Shown: positions 33,470-42,500 of the stretch, one piece after another
How the letters are laid out: each line of letters opens with the position of its first letter
Numbering within the stretch: the first letter of the stretch is position 1
Assembly: GCF_024189295.1 (NCBI RefSeq)
Contig: NZ_JAIZEN010000022.1
Coordinates: 1 to 44,427, forward strand
Direction of reading: 5' to 3'
Origin: Halobacillus sp. A1
Lineage (GTDB): Bacteria; Bacillota; Bacilli; Bacillales; Halobacillaceae
Length of the DNA: 44,427 bases
Made by a program: the position numbers and the translations under genes
Notes under the pieces: model-generated
Databases searched by the model: none
The model's input: only the letters and a program-made list of their open reading frames with translations
Told to the model about the DNA's origin: nothing

Positions 33470-34696
33470 TTAGCTGTCTTCAGCAAAAAGCTTCGTAATT
33501 TCAACGATGACTTCTGTCGCTTTTACCATGTTGTCCAAAGAGATATATTCATATTTCCCGTGGAAATTCTCTCCTCCTGTAAAAAGGTTAGGAGCAGGCA
33601 GCCCCATGTATGACAGTTGAGACCCGTCCGTACCGCCCCTGATCGGATGGACGATAGGCTGAATGTTTAGATTTTCCATCGCCTTATAAGCTGTATCCAC
33701 AATCTCTTTTACGGGCTCAATTTTCTCACGCATATTATAATATTGGTCTTCCATCTCTAGGATGATGGACTGCTTTCCGTACTTGGACTGGAACAATTGA
33801 ACGACCGAAGCAAGTTTATCTTTTTTCGCTTCGAACTCTGCCTTGTCATGGTCCCTCACTAAATAATAGAGGGAAGCTTTTTCCACATCTCCTTGGAATG
33901 ACACGAGGTGGTAAAAACCTTCATATCCTTCCGTATACTCCGGAGCTTCTTCAGCAGGTAATTCAGTGATCAGCTCCGCGGCGGCTTTCGAAGCATTGAT
34001 CATTTTACCCTTTGCGGTACCAGGGTGTACGCTGTTGCCGAAAAACGTAATCTTTGCCGCTGCCGCATTGAAGCTTTCATATTGAAGCTCACCCAGAGGG
34101 CCGCCGTCCACTGTATAAGCGAAAGATGCGCCGAAGCGCTCCACATCGAATTTATGAGGGCCGCGACCGATTTCTTCGTCAGGAGTGAAGGCGACCCGAA
34201 TCTTTCCGTGCTTAATTTCAGGATGTTGAATAAGATAATCCATAGCAGTCATAATCTCCGTGACTCCAGCTTTATTATCTGCCCCAAGCAATGTCGTACC
34301 ATCTGTAGTAATCAGCGTATGGCCTTTATATGTAGACAGCTCTTTAAAATCATCCGGCGATAATGTTACTTGTTGATTCAAAGGAATATTGCCGCCATCA
34401 TAGTTTTCTACAATTTTAGGACTCACACCCTTCCCTGTAAAATCAGTCGCTGTATCTAGATGAGCGAGAAACCCGATAACAGGCACCGCTTTCTCCGTAT
34501 TAGAAGGAAGCGTTGCCATCACATACCCGTAATTATCAACCGTTACTTCCTCCATCCCTATCTCTCTCAATTCACGAACCAGTTGATAAGCTAAATCCCA
34601 TTGTCCTTCTGTCGAAGGAGTAGATAGGCTGTCCATATCCGATTGAGTATCCAGTTGAACATAGCTTGTAAATCTTCTTAAAAGATCTTCTCTCAT
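33470..34696 (-). CDS. pepT: Peptidase T (tripeptidase)
   Basis: A 408-residue M20B zinc aminotripeptidase that releases N-terminal residues from tripeptides in the cytoplasm. Metal-site and family segments: [56 protein letters not shown] and [18 protein letters not shown]. The length is that of B. subtilis PepT (about 410). The ATG at 34696 follows GGAGTGAC; a longer frame to 34714 is unlikely. It is monocistronic, and I see no strong terminator after it. Confidence 0.95.
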   Translation of the reverse strand: MREDLLRRFTSYVQLDTQSDMDSLSTPSTEGQWDLAYQLVRELREIGMEEVTVDNYGYVMATLPSNTEKAVPVIGFLAHLDTATDFTGKGVSPKIVENYDGGNIPLNQQVTLSPDDFKELSTYKGHTLITTDGTTLLGADNKAGVTEIMTAMDYLIQHPEIKHGKIRVAFTPDEEIGRGPHKFDVERFGASFAYTVDGGPLGELQYESFNAAAAKITFFGNSVHPGTAKGKMINASKAAAELITELPAEEAPEYTEGYEGFYHLVSFQGDVEKASLYYLVRDHDKAEFEAKKDKLASVVQLFQSKYGKQSIILEMEDQYYNMREKIEPVKEIVDTAYKAMENLNIQPIVHPIRGGTDGSQLSYMGLPAPNLFTGGENFHGKYEYISLDNMVKATEVIVEITKLFAEDS

Positions 34697-34892
34697 GTCA
34701 CTCCATCCTTTCAAACCATCTTGATTTTCATTATAACGGGTAGCCAGAAGATTATGTTAAAATCAATACCTGTTTCCTACGATGTTCCATTTCTTATAGT
34801 ATACTAGTAGTAGATTTTCATTTTTTTGCATATCCACGTAAACATCAGGGTATCACATATAAATCTATACATTCCGAAAAAGGTGGGCACAT

Positions 34893-35963
34893 ATGTTACA
34901 GAAACGCTGGTTCCAAGTCATTATCGTCGGTATTCTATTGTCTTTACTTATTTTATTGTTACATGAAATTCAGTTCTTTTTTGATCCGTTCCTTACATAC
35001 GCAGGAGCCATTGCTTTACCTTTTATAGGCGGAGGAATATTGTTCTATATTTCAAGACCTGTTATGCACCTGCTTGAGCACTATAAAATTCCCAGGCTCC
35101 TATCTATTTTGACTGTATTTATTTTATACATTCTGGCCGGTTTCTTTATCGTTCAATTCATCGCGCCTATCGCTCAGCAGCAATTCACTCGACTCGTCGA
35201 GAACATTCCTAGAATGGGTGATATGATCGGAGAAACGATTACGTACTGGCAGCAGAACCAGGATATTATTCCGAGTCAATTCAATGATGCATTAAACGGG
35301 GTAGTCGACAACCTGCAAAGTTCCCTGGATGCAGCACCTGGTGTGATCATTGATGTGATCAGTCAATTTGTCGGTTTCGTTTTCGCACTCGTGCTTATTC
35401 CGTTTTTCTTATTTTTCATGCTGAAGGATGGTCATAAACTAGTCCCTTTCCTCAAGCAGTTCATGAACAAACGTGTCGCTGCAAGCTTTGAAAAACTTGC
35501 TAAATCATTAGACCATACACTGAATTCTTTTATTATAGGTCAGTTGACCGTCAGTGTCTTTGTCGGGTTGATATTACTGGTAGGCTATCTGATTATAGGC
35601 CTCGAATATTCGCTTACATTGGCTTTGTTCGCTATGCTCATGAATGTGATTCCTTTCGTAGGTCCATTCCTGGCAGTTATACCGGCAGTACTCGTTGCCT
35701 TGTTCCAAGAACCTATAATGGCAGTATACGTGATCATTATCATGATTGTAGCTCAACAGATTGAAGGGAATTTAGTTTCTCCTAATGTCATGGGTAAGGC
35801 TTTAAGCATCCACCCGTTAACGATCATCACTATTATTTTAGCGGCTGGAAGTTTAGCTGGTTTCCTCGGACTGCTGTTCGCCATCCCGGTATATGCCGTA
35901 GTGAAAACGGTGATCAGTCACTTTTACGAAGAATGGCAGGCCAGAAAAGCCGCACACGATTAG
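34893..35963 (+). CDS. AI-2E family transporter (YueF/PerM-like)
   Basis: A 356-residue polytopic membrane protein of the AI-2E transporter (UPF0118) family, with about eight helices and a periplasmic-facing loop (about 95-150). Landmarks are the middle LIPFFLFFMLKDG and NVIPFVGPFLAVIPA, and QIEGNLVSPNVMGKALSIHPLTI near the C-terminus. Members include AI-2 exporters and sodium/proton antiporters, so the substrate is not assigned. AAAGGTGGG precedes the ATG. It is divergent from pepT. Confidence 0.9.
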   Translation: MLQKRWFQVIIVGILLSLLILLLHEIQFFFDPFLTYAGAIALPFIGGGILFYISRPVMHLLEHYKIPRLLSILTVFILYILAGFFIVQFIAPIAQQQFTRLVENIPRMGDMIGETITYWQQNQDIIPSQFNDALNGVVDNLQSSLDAAPGVIIDVISQFVGFVFALVLIPFFLFFMLKDGHKLVPFLKQFMNKRVAASFEKLAKSLDHTLNSFIIGQLTVSVFVGLILLVGYLIIGLEYSLTLALFAMLMNVIPFVGPFLAVIPAVLVALFQEPIMAVYVIIIMIVAQQIEGNLVSPNVMGKALSIHPLTIITIILAAGSLAGFLGLLFAIPVYAVVKTVISHFYEEWQARKAAHD

Positions 35964-35972
35964 TTAGCTGAT

Positions 35973-35998
35973 ACCCGCTATATTACATAGCGGGTTTA
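35973..35998 (+). terminator. Possible weak terminator after the AI-2E gene
   Basis: ACCCGCTAT (35973-35981) pairs with ATAGCGGGT (35987-35995), but the T run is short. Confidence 0.5.
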
Positions 35999-36035
35999 TC
36001 TATGCTCGTCCGTTACAGAAAGAGAGGTTTACTTT

Positions 36036-37226
36036 ATGACCCAGAATACAAACAAACTTTGGACATGGCCGTTCATCTTTTTAATTTTAGCTAACCTGTT
36101 TACGTTTATGAGTTTTCAAATGCTCCTTCCAAATTTACCACCTTATATTGAATCGATTGGCGGTAGTGAATTGCAAATCGGACTGGTCACCACCATGTTT
36201 TCGATTGCCGCTATTCTCATCCGTCCCTTTATCGGACATTTACTAATGACACGCAAACGAAAATTCCTAGTGCTGATCGGTGCAGTTTCCTTATTGCTCA
36301 TTACGCTGCTCTACCCCATTACTCAAGTTGTTATTTTGCTGCTCATTATCCGATTCGGCCACGGTATCGCGTGGGGGTGGTCCACAACCGCTAATGGAAC
36401 GGCGGCTGTTGATCTCGTTCCAAGACGACGTGTAGGAGAAGGCATGGGTTATTTTGGTTTATCCATTACCATAGGGATGATTATGGCGCCCAGTCTAGGT
36501 ATTTACCTTTACCAAAACTACGATTTCAACCTGCTCGTATGGATTTCGGTGGGCCTTGGTATTATTGCCATTCTTTTATTTTCTTTGACGAGCTTCGTCA
36601 CTCCTGAAAGTGTGTATCAAAATAGGAAAGACAAGCCCCCTTTTTCATTTTTCGGCTCTCTTATCGAAAAGAAAAGCGGCTACCCCGCGCTTGTCACCTT
36701 TTTGACAACATTCGGCTATGGATCGATTGTCACGTACATCGTAATTTTCGGAGTTGAACAAGGGTTGGACGGCGTGTTTTTATTTTATTTCTTCAATGCC
36801 TTACTGGCTACAGTTTCAAGACCGATCACAGGAAAGTACTTTGATAAGCAAGGACCGTGGAAGCTGATTATGGTCTGCTCTGCCCTTTCCTTCATTGCGA
36901 TGTGGATTTTAGCGCTTGCTGATTCGAATATGGATCTCATACTGGCTGGCTCCTTATTCGGTGCTGGTTACGGATCGATGATGCCTGCTTTCCAGGCCTG
37001 GGTCATTTCGAAAACGACCGTAGAGCGCAGTGGTATCGCGAATGGAATGTTCTACTCCTCCATTGACCTTGGCATCGGATTGAGCGCATTAATCTTAGGT
37101 TTTATCTATGCCTTTGTAGAAACAGCCACTCTTTTTAAAATGTCCAGCTTCTTATTCATCCTCGTCATTTATCTGACGTGGAGAGATTATCAGAAACAGA
37201 CGGAACCCTGGACAGCCCCTCAATAA
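36036..37226 (+). CDS. MFS transporter
   Basis: A 396-residue major-facilitator permease with twelve predicted helices and the domain order typical of drug or metabolite exporters. RPFIGHLLMTRKRKF follows helix 2 (MFS loop motif), and RPITGKYFDKQGPW is the equivalent loop in the second half, reflecting the internal duplication. RFGHGIAWGWSTTANGTAAVD marks helix 4. The substrate is unknown. AGAGAGGTTTACTTT precedes the ATG. It follows the AI-2E gene by 72 bp and might be co-expressed. Confidence 0.88.
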   Translation: MTQNTNKLWTWPFIFLILANLFTFMSFQMLLPNLPPYIESIGGSELQIGLVTTMFSIAAILIRPFIGHLLMTRKRKFLVLIGAVSLLLITLLYPITQVVILLLIIRFGHGIAWGWSTTANGTAAVDLVPRRRVGEGMGYFGLSITIGMIMAPSLGIYLYQNYDFNLLVWISVGLGIIAILLFSLTSFVTPESVYQNRKDKPPFSFFGSLIEKKSGYPALVTFLTTFGYGSIVTYIVIFGVEQGLDGVFLFYFFNALLATVSRPITGKYFDKQGPWKLIMVCSALSFIAMWILALADSNMDLILAGSLFGAGYGSMMPAFQAWVISKTTVERSGIANGMFYSSIDLGIGLSALILGFIYAFVETATLFKMSSFLFILVIYLTWRDYQKQTEPWTAPQ

Positions 37227-37249
37227 AAAGGGAACTGATGTGTTACTTC

Positions 37250-37520
37250 AAGGCTTTCTTCTTGTTAAAGTTCCGTGTTTATATTCGTATAAGCTCCCTT
37301 TAGTGGAAAACTCAGTTTCGAGACATAATGAGAATCTAGGAGCTCCGGGAAACGGATCGCTTTCCGGGGGGCGGGCGCTGAGCCTCCTCGAGCTTCGCTC
37401 TCCGGGGTCTCACCTGTCCCGCTCCTCCCCCAGGAGTCTCACCGTTTCCTCCGCTTCTCGGCCAAACATGTATCTCGAAACCGCTTCAAGAAAAAGCAAA
37501 CATTTCTGTTAGTACGCAGA
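37250..37520 (-). repeat. Dispersed structured repeat, full copy, inverted
   Basis: On the minus strand the order is TTGAAGCGGTTTCGAGATAC, GAAACGGTGAGACTCCTGGG, GGGACAGGTGAGACCCCGG, the apical AGCGAAGCT, GGAAAGCGATCCGTTTCCCG, TCTCGAAACTGAG, then GAATATAAACACGGAAC and TTTAAC. This is the same subtype and arms as 18056-18344. Confidence 0.85.
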
Positions 37521-37967
37521 TTCTCTGTCCAAGTGTCTCAGGTTGCAAAACCTTGCTATAAAGATCTTAATCCGAAAGAACAGAGTGATGAAAACCGCTT
37601 CTTCTTAGTAAAAGCGGTACTTTTTCTCGCTTACTTCGTATCGAGGATTGGGGAACTGCGATATCCCATTTTTAAAAGCGAAAGCGCTTCGTTCAATTTC
37701 GTATGAACTGGAATGAGATGCCGGAGATAAAGAAACAAGAAGAACGAGGGATTCGATGATTCCTTACCGCACATAAGTGAAGGAAGTCTCCTCGTAGCTA
37801 TGTGTTGAGTTGAGAAAGGATTGGAATGTCTGAATTTTCTTATCGACCTTGCACAGGAAGGCAAGTAAACTAATTTAAAATTGTGGAGTTTTAAAATAGG
37901 ACAATTTAACCGTTGCACTGGAGTGTTATTCTCCCTCTTTAATTAAAAATTTTCTTATTAATTGGAT
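37521..37967. other. Gene-free scar region
   Basis: I see no supported gene. A small hairpin ACCGCTT/AAGCGGT (37594-37618), flanked by A and T runs, could be a terminator. A reading frame at 37631-37918 (minus) has no ribosome site or family features. The region separates two repeat copies beside the TRAP transporter relic. Confidence 0.4.
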
Positions 37968-38215
37968 TTCGAGAAGCGCATATATAGGGAGGGCGGCGGG
38001 GAATGGGGAGACTCCTGTGGGAAGAGAGTGCTTGGTGAGATCCCACAGGACGGGACGTCCGAGGAAGCTCACCGCGCTCCCACGGAAAGCGAGCCATTCC
38101 CCGCCGCCCTGATCCTCTCATCAAATATCTCGAAATCAAGTCTTCCGCTATCCTGCCATATTGTTGAATAACTCACTTATCAATAGCAACAACCACCTTT
38201 GACATAGCCTTCTAA
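37968..38215 (+). repeat. Dispersed structured repeat, copy with 16-bp stem
   Basis: A perfect 16-bp stem GGGCGGCGGGGAATGG/CCATTCCCCGCCGCCC (37991-38006 with 38094-38109) encloses a core almost identical to the 3073 copy. The right arm (38118-38215) contains ATCTCGAAATCAAGTCTTCC and CAACCACCTTTGACATAG, the reverse of the left end at 17845. Confidence 0.88.
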
Positions 38216-38255
38216 AAAAGTAATTAGTGAAATATAACAGGTCATCATATAAAAA

Positions 38256-38305
38256 AGGACTGCCCCAAAAGTCTATTTTAGACTTTTGGGACAGCCCTTT
38301 TTTTA
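38256..38305. terminator. Bidirectional terminator, shared stem type
   Basis: AAGGACTGCCCCAAAAGTCTA pairs with TAGACTTTTGGGACAGCCCTT (two changes) around a short loop, with A and T runs on both sides. It is nearly the same stem as at 15634 and 30145. Confidence 0.9.
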
Positions 38306-38315
38306 TTGAATAAGA

Positions 38316-38828
38316 TTACTCTTCCATTTCAGCGATTTCATCTTGAAGCTTATCAAGAATAGCTCCATCTACAGTAGATACTTCTTCTCTATAATAATCA
38401 CGCACAGGTTCAGCTTTATCACGGAAAGCGTCACGCTGCTCTTCAGTAAGCTCGATAATTTCAGTCGGGTTTTCATCATCGTTTTCAATAGTCTCTAACC
38501 ATTCCTTGTTTTGAGCATCTTGTTCTTCAAATGCCCATTCCTGCATTTCTTGAGTAGTTTCATCAAGCATTTCCTGCATATCTTCAGGCAGCTCATTGTA
38601 CCAATCTGAATTCACGGTCGTCATCGCAACATAGTTATTATGGTTAGAAATGGTCATATAATCTTGAACCTCGTGGAAGGAAGCATCTCCAATAAAGAAG
38701 ATTGGGTTTTCTTGTCCATCAACTGTTCCACGGTCAAGTGAAGTATATAGCTCGGACCAGCTCATTGGAGTAGGATCCGCACCGTAAGCTTCATACGATT
38801 CTAAGATAAGCGGAGAATCCTGAGTCCG
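38316..38828 (-). pseudogene. Truncated TRAP substrate-binding protein DctP (C-terminal half)
   Basis: About 170 residues correspond to the C-terminal half of a TRAP transporter solute-binding protein of the DctP type, which normally has about 340 residues. RTQDSPLILESYEAYGADPT, SWSELYTSLDRGTVDGQENP and the following NNYVAMTTVNSDWYNELP are typical. The signal peptide and N-terminal lobe are missing, so it cannot bind and deliver a substrate. The frame is open back to 38849 but changes identity near 38826, where a DctM-like fragment begins. No ribosome site is seen. It is a relic, although the open frame suggests the loss is recent. Confidence 0.85.
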
Positions 38829-38926
38829 CGACTTCCAATATGAAAGCATAAAGGACAGACACCCCGGCCGCTTCTGTCGGGCTGAACAACCCGGAGTAAA
38901 TTCCCCCGATAATAATGAATCTAAAA
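38826..38926 (-). pseudogene. Fragment of TRAP large permease DctM
   Basis: On the minus strand one frame reads FIIIGGIYSGLFSPTEAAGV followed by SVLYAFILE, the hallmark GG-x3-G-x-F-(T/S)PTEAA segment of TRAP large permease (DctM) proteins. About 30 residues remain. It joins the DctP fragment in a different frame at about 38826. In a normal operon dctP precedes dctM, so this order needs a rearrangement or two operons. Confidence 0.7.
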
Positions 38927-38943
38927 AAAGTAAGAAATACTAC

Positions 38944-39792
38944 CTACGAAAGCGTTTTCTCATCAAGAAAATGATAAACTAAGGATTCTCCTACCTTCTC
39001 ATAACCTATTTTTGTATAGATCGAATTTGACGTTTCATTCGATAAGTCCGTGTACAGTGCACAAAAATCGCTGCCTTCTCTTAATAGTTTTTCTGTCAGC
39101 AATGTGACGGCTTCAGTTGCATAACCTTTTCTCTTATGATTGTCCGGTGTGAACACTCCATTAATGGTGTCCCCATTCGGGGTACTGCGTGCCCGGCTTA
39201 CCATTGATACATTCTCTCCGTCCACACGATAAAAGTAAACTTTTTCATCACCTACCAGAGATACAGTCGTCTCCTCTGCTTTTTCAATTTGTGACGTCTC
39301 CCCTATTTGTTTGTAATACTGCTGAAACCATTCCACTAACCACCCCGTATCTTCATGCTTCGCCTGAATCAAACGGCCTCGTTCAGAAGAACTAGTCTTT
39401 ATACTGCGTAGTTTATACACTCCCTGCCTCATATGTAAACGGAAATTAGTTTTAGTTATGCCGTGCCATGCACGTAGAAATAACTCTACTGCACTCTTTT
39501 CACCTATGGCTCCTGGTACTTCTATGTCATTTTCAATAAAAAATTGTGATAGCTTTTCTATGTGTCGTGACTCTAAGTGTGGGATGGATGGTAATATCCA
39601 AAGATGTGGAGGGGTGCGCATGATCCCATATACAACGGTGGTACCTTCTTGAATGGACAGCATAATGGTGTTAGACGGAGGTGGATTTCTCATAAGACCC
39701 AATAGAAGGTTGTTTTCAGCCTCATTTTCCATGAGCAACGGTTCCATGAGCTTTCTGAATTTATTTAAATCATAATGCCGGACTATTTTCAT
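38944..39792 (-). CDS. GNAT-family N-acetyltransferase
   Basis: A 282-residue protein with an N-terminal region (MRNPPPSNTIMLSIQEGTTV) typical of FR47-like or GNAT-associated proteins. The C-terminal GNAT domain carries VSMVSRARSTPNGDTINGVF, TPDNHKRKGYATEAVTLLTE (acetyl-CoA loop) and LYTDLSNETSNSIYTKIGYE. The substrate is unknown. AAAGGGGTAAAGAAT precedes the ATG at 39792; the longer frame to 39870 is unlikely. It is divergent from the SE1832-type gene. Confidence 0.85.
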   Translation of the reverse strand: MKIVRHYDLNKFRKLMEPLLMENEAENNLLLGLMRNPPPSNTIMLSIQEGTTVVYGIMRTPPHLWILPSIPHLESRHIEKLSQFFIENDIEVPGAIGEKSAVELFLRAWHGITKTNFRLHMRQGVYKLRSIKTSSSERGRLIQAKHEDTGWLVEWFQQYYKQIGETSQIEKAEETTVSLVGDEKVYFYRVDGENVSMVSRARSTPNGDTINGVFTPDNHKRKGYATEAVTLLTEKLLREGSDFCALYTDLSNETSNSIYTKIGYEKVGESLVYHFLDEKTLS

Positions 39793-39870
39793 ATTCTTTA
39801 CCCCTTTCTTTCCAAAAACAAACCACTTTGTCCTTAGTCTATCACGTTCTATTCTTTTGATTCCATCCAA

Positions 39871-39899
39871 TTGTTAAACCAGGTTGTTTCCACTACAAT
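39871..39899 (+). promoter_or_regulatory. Promoter of the SE1832-type gene
   Basis: TTGTTA (39871-39876) and TACAAT (39894-39899), 17 bp apart, are 20 bp upstream of the start codon. Confidence 0.65.
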
Positions 39900-39919
39900 A
39901 GATGGCAAGGAGTGATGAA

Positions 39920-40099
39920 ATGACTAAACAGGAAATCCAAGATGAAATCGCAGCCTTGAAGTCTGATTACGTTCGTATCCAGGGGGATCTTGATAAACTA
40001 GAAGCATCAGGAGCAAACGTCCAAAATGCGGAAAGACAGCTAGGCCAAGTGGAAGAACAACTAAAAGATTTGAAAAAGCAGTTAGCAGAGGCTGATTAA
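39920..40099 (+). CDS. SE1832-family coiled-coil protein
   Basis: A 59-residue, charged, fully helical protein (MTKQEIQDEIAALKSDYVRI, QNAERQLGQVEEQLKDLKKQ) with heptad spacing of a coiled coil, matching the SE1832 family of unknown function. AAGGAGTGATGAA precedes the ATG at 39920; the upstream frame to 39902 covers the ribosome site. It is a single gene with its own promoter. Confidence 0.88.
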   Translation: MTKQEIQDEIAALKSDYVRIQGDLDKLEASGANVQNAERQLGQVEEQLKDLKKQLAEAD

Positions 40100-40230
40100 T
40101 TGAATAGCGATCAGACATCAAATTTACGCCAACAGCTTGGTTCGATTTCAGTATAAATCTTCTCAGGCTGTCGCTGTGCACATAAGATTCAGCCTTACTA
40201 GCTCTTCCTAAAGATCTTTGAAACATTAGA

Positions 40231-40276
40231 AAAAAATCAGACCGCTGAGAAAGTTCTCGGCGGTCTGATTTTTTAA
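40231..40276. terminator. Bidirectional terminator
   Basis: AAAATCAGACCGCTGAGAA pairs with TTCTCGGCGGTCTGATTTT (one G-T pair), flanked by A and T runs. It serves the antiporter on the minus strand and probably the SE1832-type gene 130 bp upstream. Confidence 0.92.
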
Positions 40277-40277
40277 T

Positions 40278-40724
40278 TTACAGCGATTCGTTCCGCTGCT
40301 TATTCAATTTTTCCTGGATTTTCACATGTTCTTTACTAGGTGGAGTCAAGGAAACGATCACATCTCCATGCTCTACCTTAACGCTATTACTATGACTGAA
40401 AAATTCAATCTTATTCGTCGGTTTTTTTACAAAGACGAGCATGGCGTGCTCATCAATTTTCTGTAAATAATCTTTGTACGTGTACTGTCTCGTAATATTG
40501 GTTTTTCTAAACACATATCCACTCTCGACTCTAGTGTTCAACTCTTCCCAAGTCGCCGCTTCATTCATGAAAATGCGTCCGCCGATCGTGTGGACAAGGT
40601 CTTCTAACTTATCGCCTTCCTGCTTATTCAAACTCAGCTGGAATAAGTTATTACGTCCGAATTCAGGAACAAACGTCGTACATACGAGAGCGTTATAAGA
40701 ATCGTATTCGGTGGCAGAGATCAA
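40278..40724 (-). pseudogene. Detached C-terminal part of the cation/proton antiporter
   Basis: These 148 residues (ISATEYDSYNALVCTTFVPE onward) continue, in the same frame, the regulatory C-terminus of the antiporter encoded upstream; an in-frame TAA at 40728-40730 separates them. The segment has a TrkA/RCK-like beginning and a final domain ending VEHGDVIVSLTPPS, a TrkA-C-like turn. The only near start, TTG at 40724, has no ribosome site. Without readthrough it is probably not translated. Joined, the two parts give 616 codons plus the internal stop, the usual length of this antiporter family. Confidence 0.75.
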
Positions 40725-40727
40725 ATA

Positions 40728-42128
40728 TTATTCATAGGGAGTCATTTCTAAATGATATTCCGTCTGTTCTGATAAGATCTCCCCATGATAAGTTTTCAAT
40801 CCATGGGCACGGACTCCAGAGAGACGCGTCCATGATGAATCACTGACGAGCACCGGGATGTTCATACTGCTCAACGTTTTCGCAAGCTCCGTAGTAAAGG
40901 CGTTTCCTCCGGCGATTAATACGCCTGGAGGTCCTTCCATAGAAAGCCCCAATTTTCTAGAAACCCAGCCTATTGAAAACCCATGGGCGACTACAGTCGT
41001 AAAGACAAGTGCAAAGGTGAGCGACTTCAAAATGGAAGCATCTTCAAACCCTTCATCTAATAGTACACTGGAAAAATAGCTGGCTACTGTCAGAGCGACA
41101 ATTCCTCGGGGAGCTATCCAACTGACTAAAATTTTCTCCTGTTTAGTCAAATCCGTCCCCCATGTCGATGCGATGATAGACAAGGGCCTTACGATGAATA
41201 ACATCAGTAAAACAAAGCCAATGATCTCAATATTGAAGATCTCCATTAACGTTTCCCGATTAAGAGAAGCCGTCAGCATAACGAAAATAGTCGATATCAA
41301 TAGTAATGAAATATTCTCTTTGAAGTGCCTCATATCTGATATGGAAGATATGTGCATATTAGCTAACGTCATCCCCATTGCCGTTACCGACAAAAGCCCC
41401 GTCTCATGAGTGATTTCATCCGCAATGGTGAAACATGCAAGGACAGTAGCTAAAACTACAGGTGATTTTAGAAACTCAGGTACATAACCTGTTTCAAACA
41501 TCCACCCTACGCCTTTACCGAGTCCATAGCCTAAAATGACGGCAAAAATGGATGCTAAAAAGAAGGTAATAAGTGCAGATATCGATCCCTCAGCACCCAT
41601 TAAGAATACGATGAATTCAAAAGCGAACACAGCAAGCAACGCGCCAATAGGATCAACTATGATCCCTTCCCACTTCAATATCTTAGCAGGACGTGGTTTC
41701 AGTTTCGCCTGTCTTAATAAAGGCAGGATTACTGTGGGGCCAGTCACGATGAACAATCCGCCGATCACAAATGCCACGGCCCATGAAAGACCCGCTACAT
41801 AGTGAGCCGCAAATGAGCCGAAGATCCAGCTGATGAAAGCACCTACTGTGACGATTCGGAATACCGGGCGGCCAAGCCCCCTGACCTCTTTAAAATCTAA
41901 ATTCAAACTTCCCTCGAATAATATAATAGCGACTGCTAAAGATATAATAGGGTCATATAATGGGCCAAAATCCTGTTCAGGCTCAATCAAGCCGAAAATA
42001 GGGCCGGCCATCAGCCCGGCGATGGACATGATGACGATGGCAGGTAAACGAAAACGCCATGCGACCCACTGTGCGCCTACACCGAGCAGGCCAACGAGCA
42101 TGAGCTGAAATAATAAAGAATCAAGCAT
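40728..42128 (-). CDS. Cation:proton antiporter (CPA family), truncated
   Basis: A 466-residue monovalent cation/proton antiporter of the NhaP-type CPA group. The first 395 residues form about twelve helices. GLMAGPIFGLI, IILFEGSLNLDF, VTGPTVILPLL, IIVDPIGALLA (the ion-binding Asp) and SWIAPRGIVAL are characteristic. A Rossmann-like domain begins at GVLIAGGNAFTTELA (about 402) and is cut at MTPYE by TAA. The ion-transport part is complete, so the truncated protein could still work with altered regulation. No clear ribosome site stands next to the ATG at 42128; GGAGACATACAT is the nearest. The 3' part is annotated separately. Confidence 0.85.
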   Translation of the reverse strand: MLDSLLFQLMLVGLLGVGAQWVAWRFRLPAIVIMSIAGLMAGPIFGLIEPEQDFGPLYDPIISLAVAIILFEGSLNLDFKEVRGLGRPVFRIVTVGAFISWIFGSFAAHYVAGLSWAVAFVIGGLFIVTGPTVILPLLRQAKLKPRPAKILKWEGIIVDPIGALLAVFAFEFIVFLMGAEGSISALITFFLASIFAVILGYGLGKGVGWMFETGYVPEFLKSPVVLATVLACFTIADEITHETGLLSVTAMGMTLANMHISSISDMRHFKENISLLLISTIFVMLTASLNRETLMEIFNIEIIGFVLLMLFIVRPLSIIASTWGTDLTKQEKILVSWIAPRGIVALTVASYFSSVLLDEGFEDASILKSLTFALVFTTVVAHGFSIGWVSRKLGLSMEGPPGVLIAGGNAFTTELAKTLSSMNIPVLVSDSSWTRLSGVRAHGLKTYHGEILSEQTEYHLEMTPYE

Positions 42129-42450
42129 ATGTATGTCTCCTTAAACTACCGTAAGTTCATATTCACCAGGAATCATCCATTCATTCAGAAGGATCCTTCC
42201 ACTAAAACTTTTTATCATATAGACATATTCTATAGACCGTTGAACCACATGTAAATAAAGTTGATTGGATTGTATTTTATTATTTCACGAATCATAATGT
42301 TGTTGAACTCTCTATATATTAACGGAATTTACTTCCTCTCTAAACCCTCGCACGAACTTGATTACTACTAAATTATACAGCAGATAATTATTTTTACGAT
42401 TCCATTCGACAAATGAAATATTTTCTATTTGAAATTTTAAGAAAAATACG
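42129..42450. other. AT-rich gene-free region
   Basis: No gene is supported between the antiporter and the brnQ promoter. The stretch is AT-rich and probably carries the antiporter promoter on the minus strand. Confidence 0.4.
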
Positions 42451-42479
42451 TTGACATAATTTTTTGACATTGGTAAGAT
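42451..42479 (+). promoter_or_regulatory. Promoter of brnQ
   Basis: TTGACA (42451-42456) and TAAGAT (42474-42479) are 17 bp apart, about 100 bp upstream of brnQ. Confidence 0.8.
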
Positions 42480-42500
42480 TACGCCTGTGACAAAATTCGA

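Noticed and set aside
37631-37918. 95-codon minus-strand frame in the gene-free scar
   Set aside because: No ribosome site, no recognisable domain and an unusual composition; it may be remains of something but cannot be supported.
38316-38849. Functional 177-residue protein
   Set aside because: It is the C-terminal half of DctP without signal peptide, start region or ribosome site.
38947-38960. CGAAAGCGTTTTCTC as a CcpA (cre) site
   Set aside because: It lies in the last codons of the GNAT gene and precedes only pseudogene fragments; a similar AAAGCGCTT at 37680 also has no gene to control.
40725-40733. Programmed stop-codon readthrough in the antiporter
   Set aside because: The codon is TAA and I see no readthrough context or downstream structure; a recent duplication explains it more simply.
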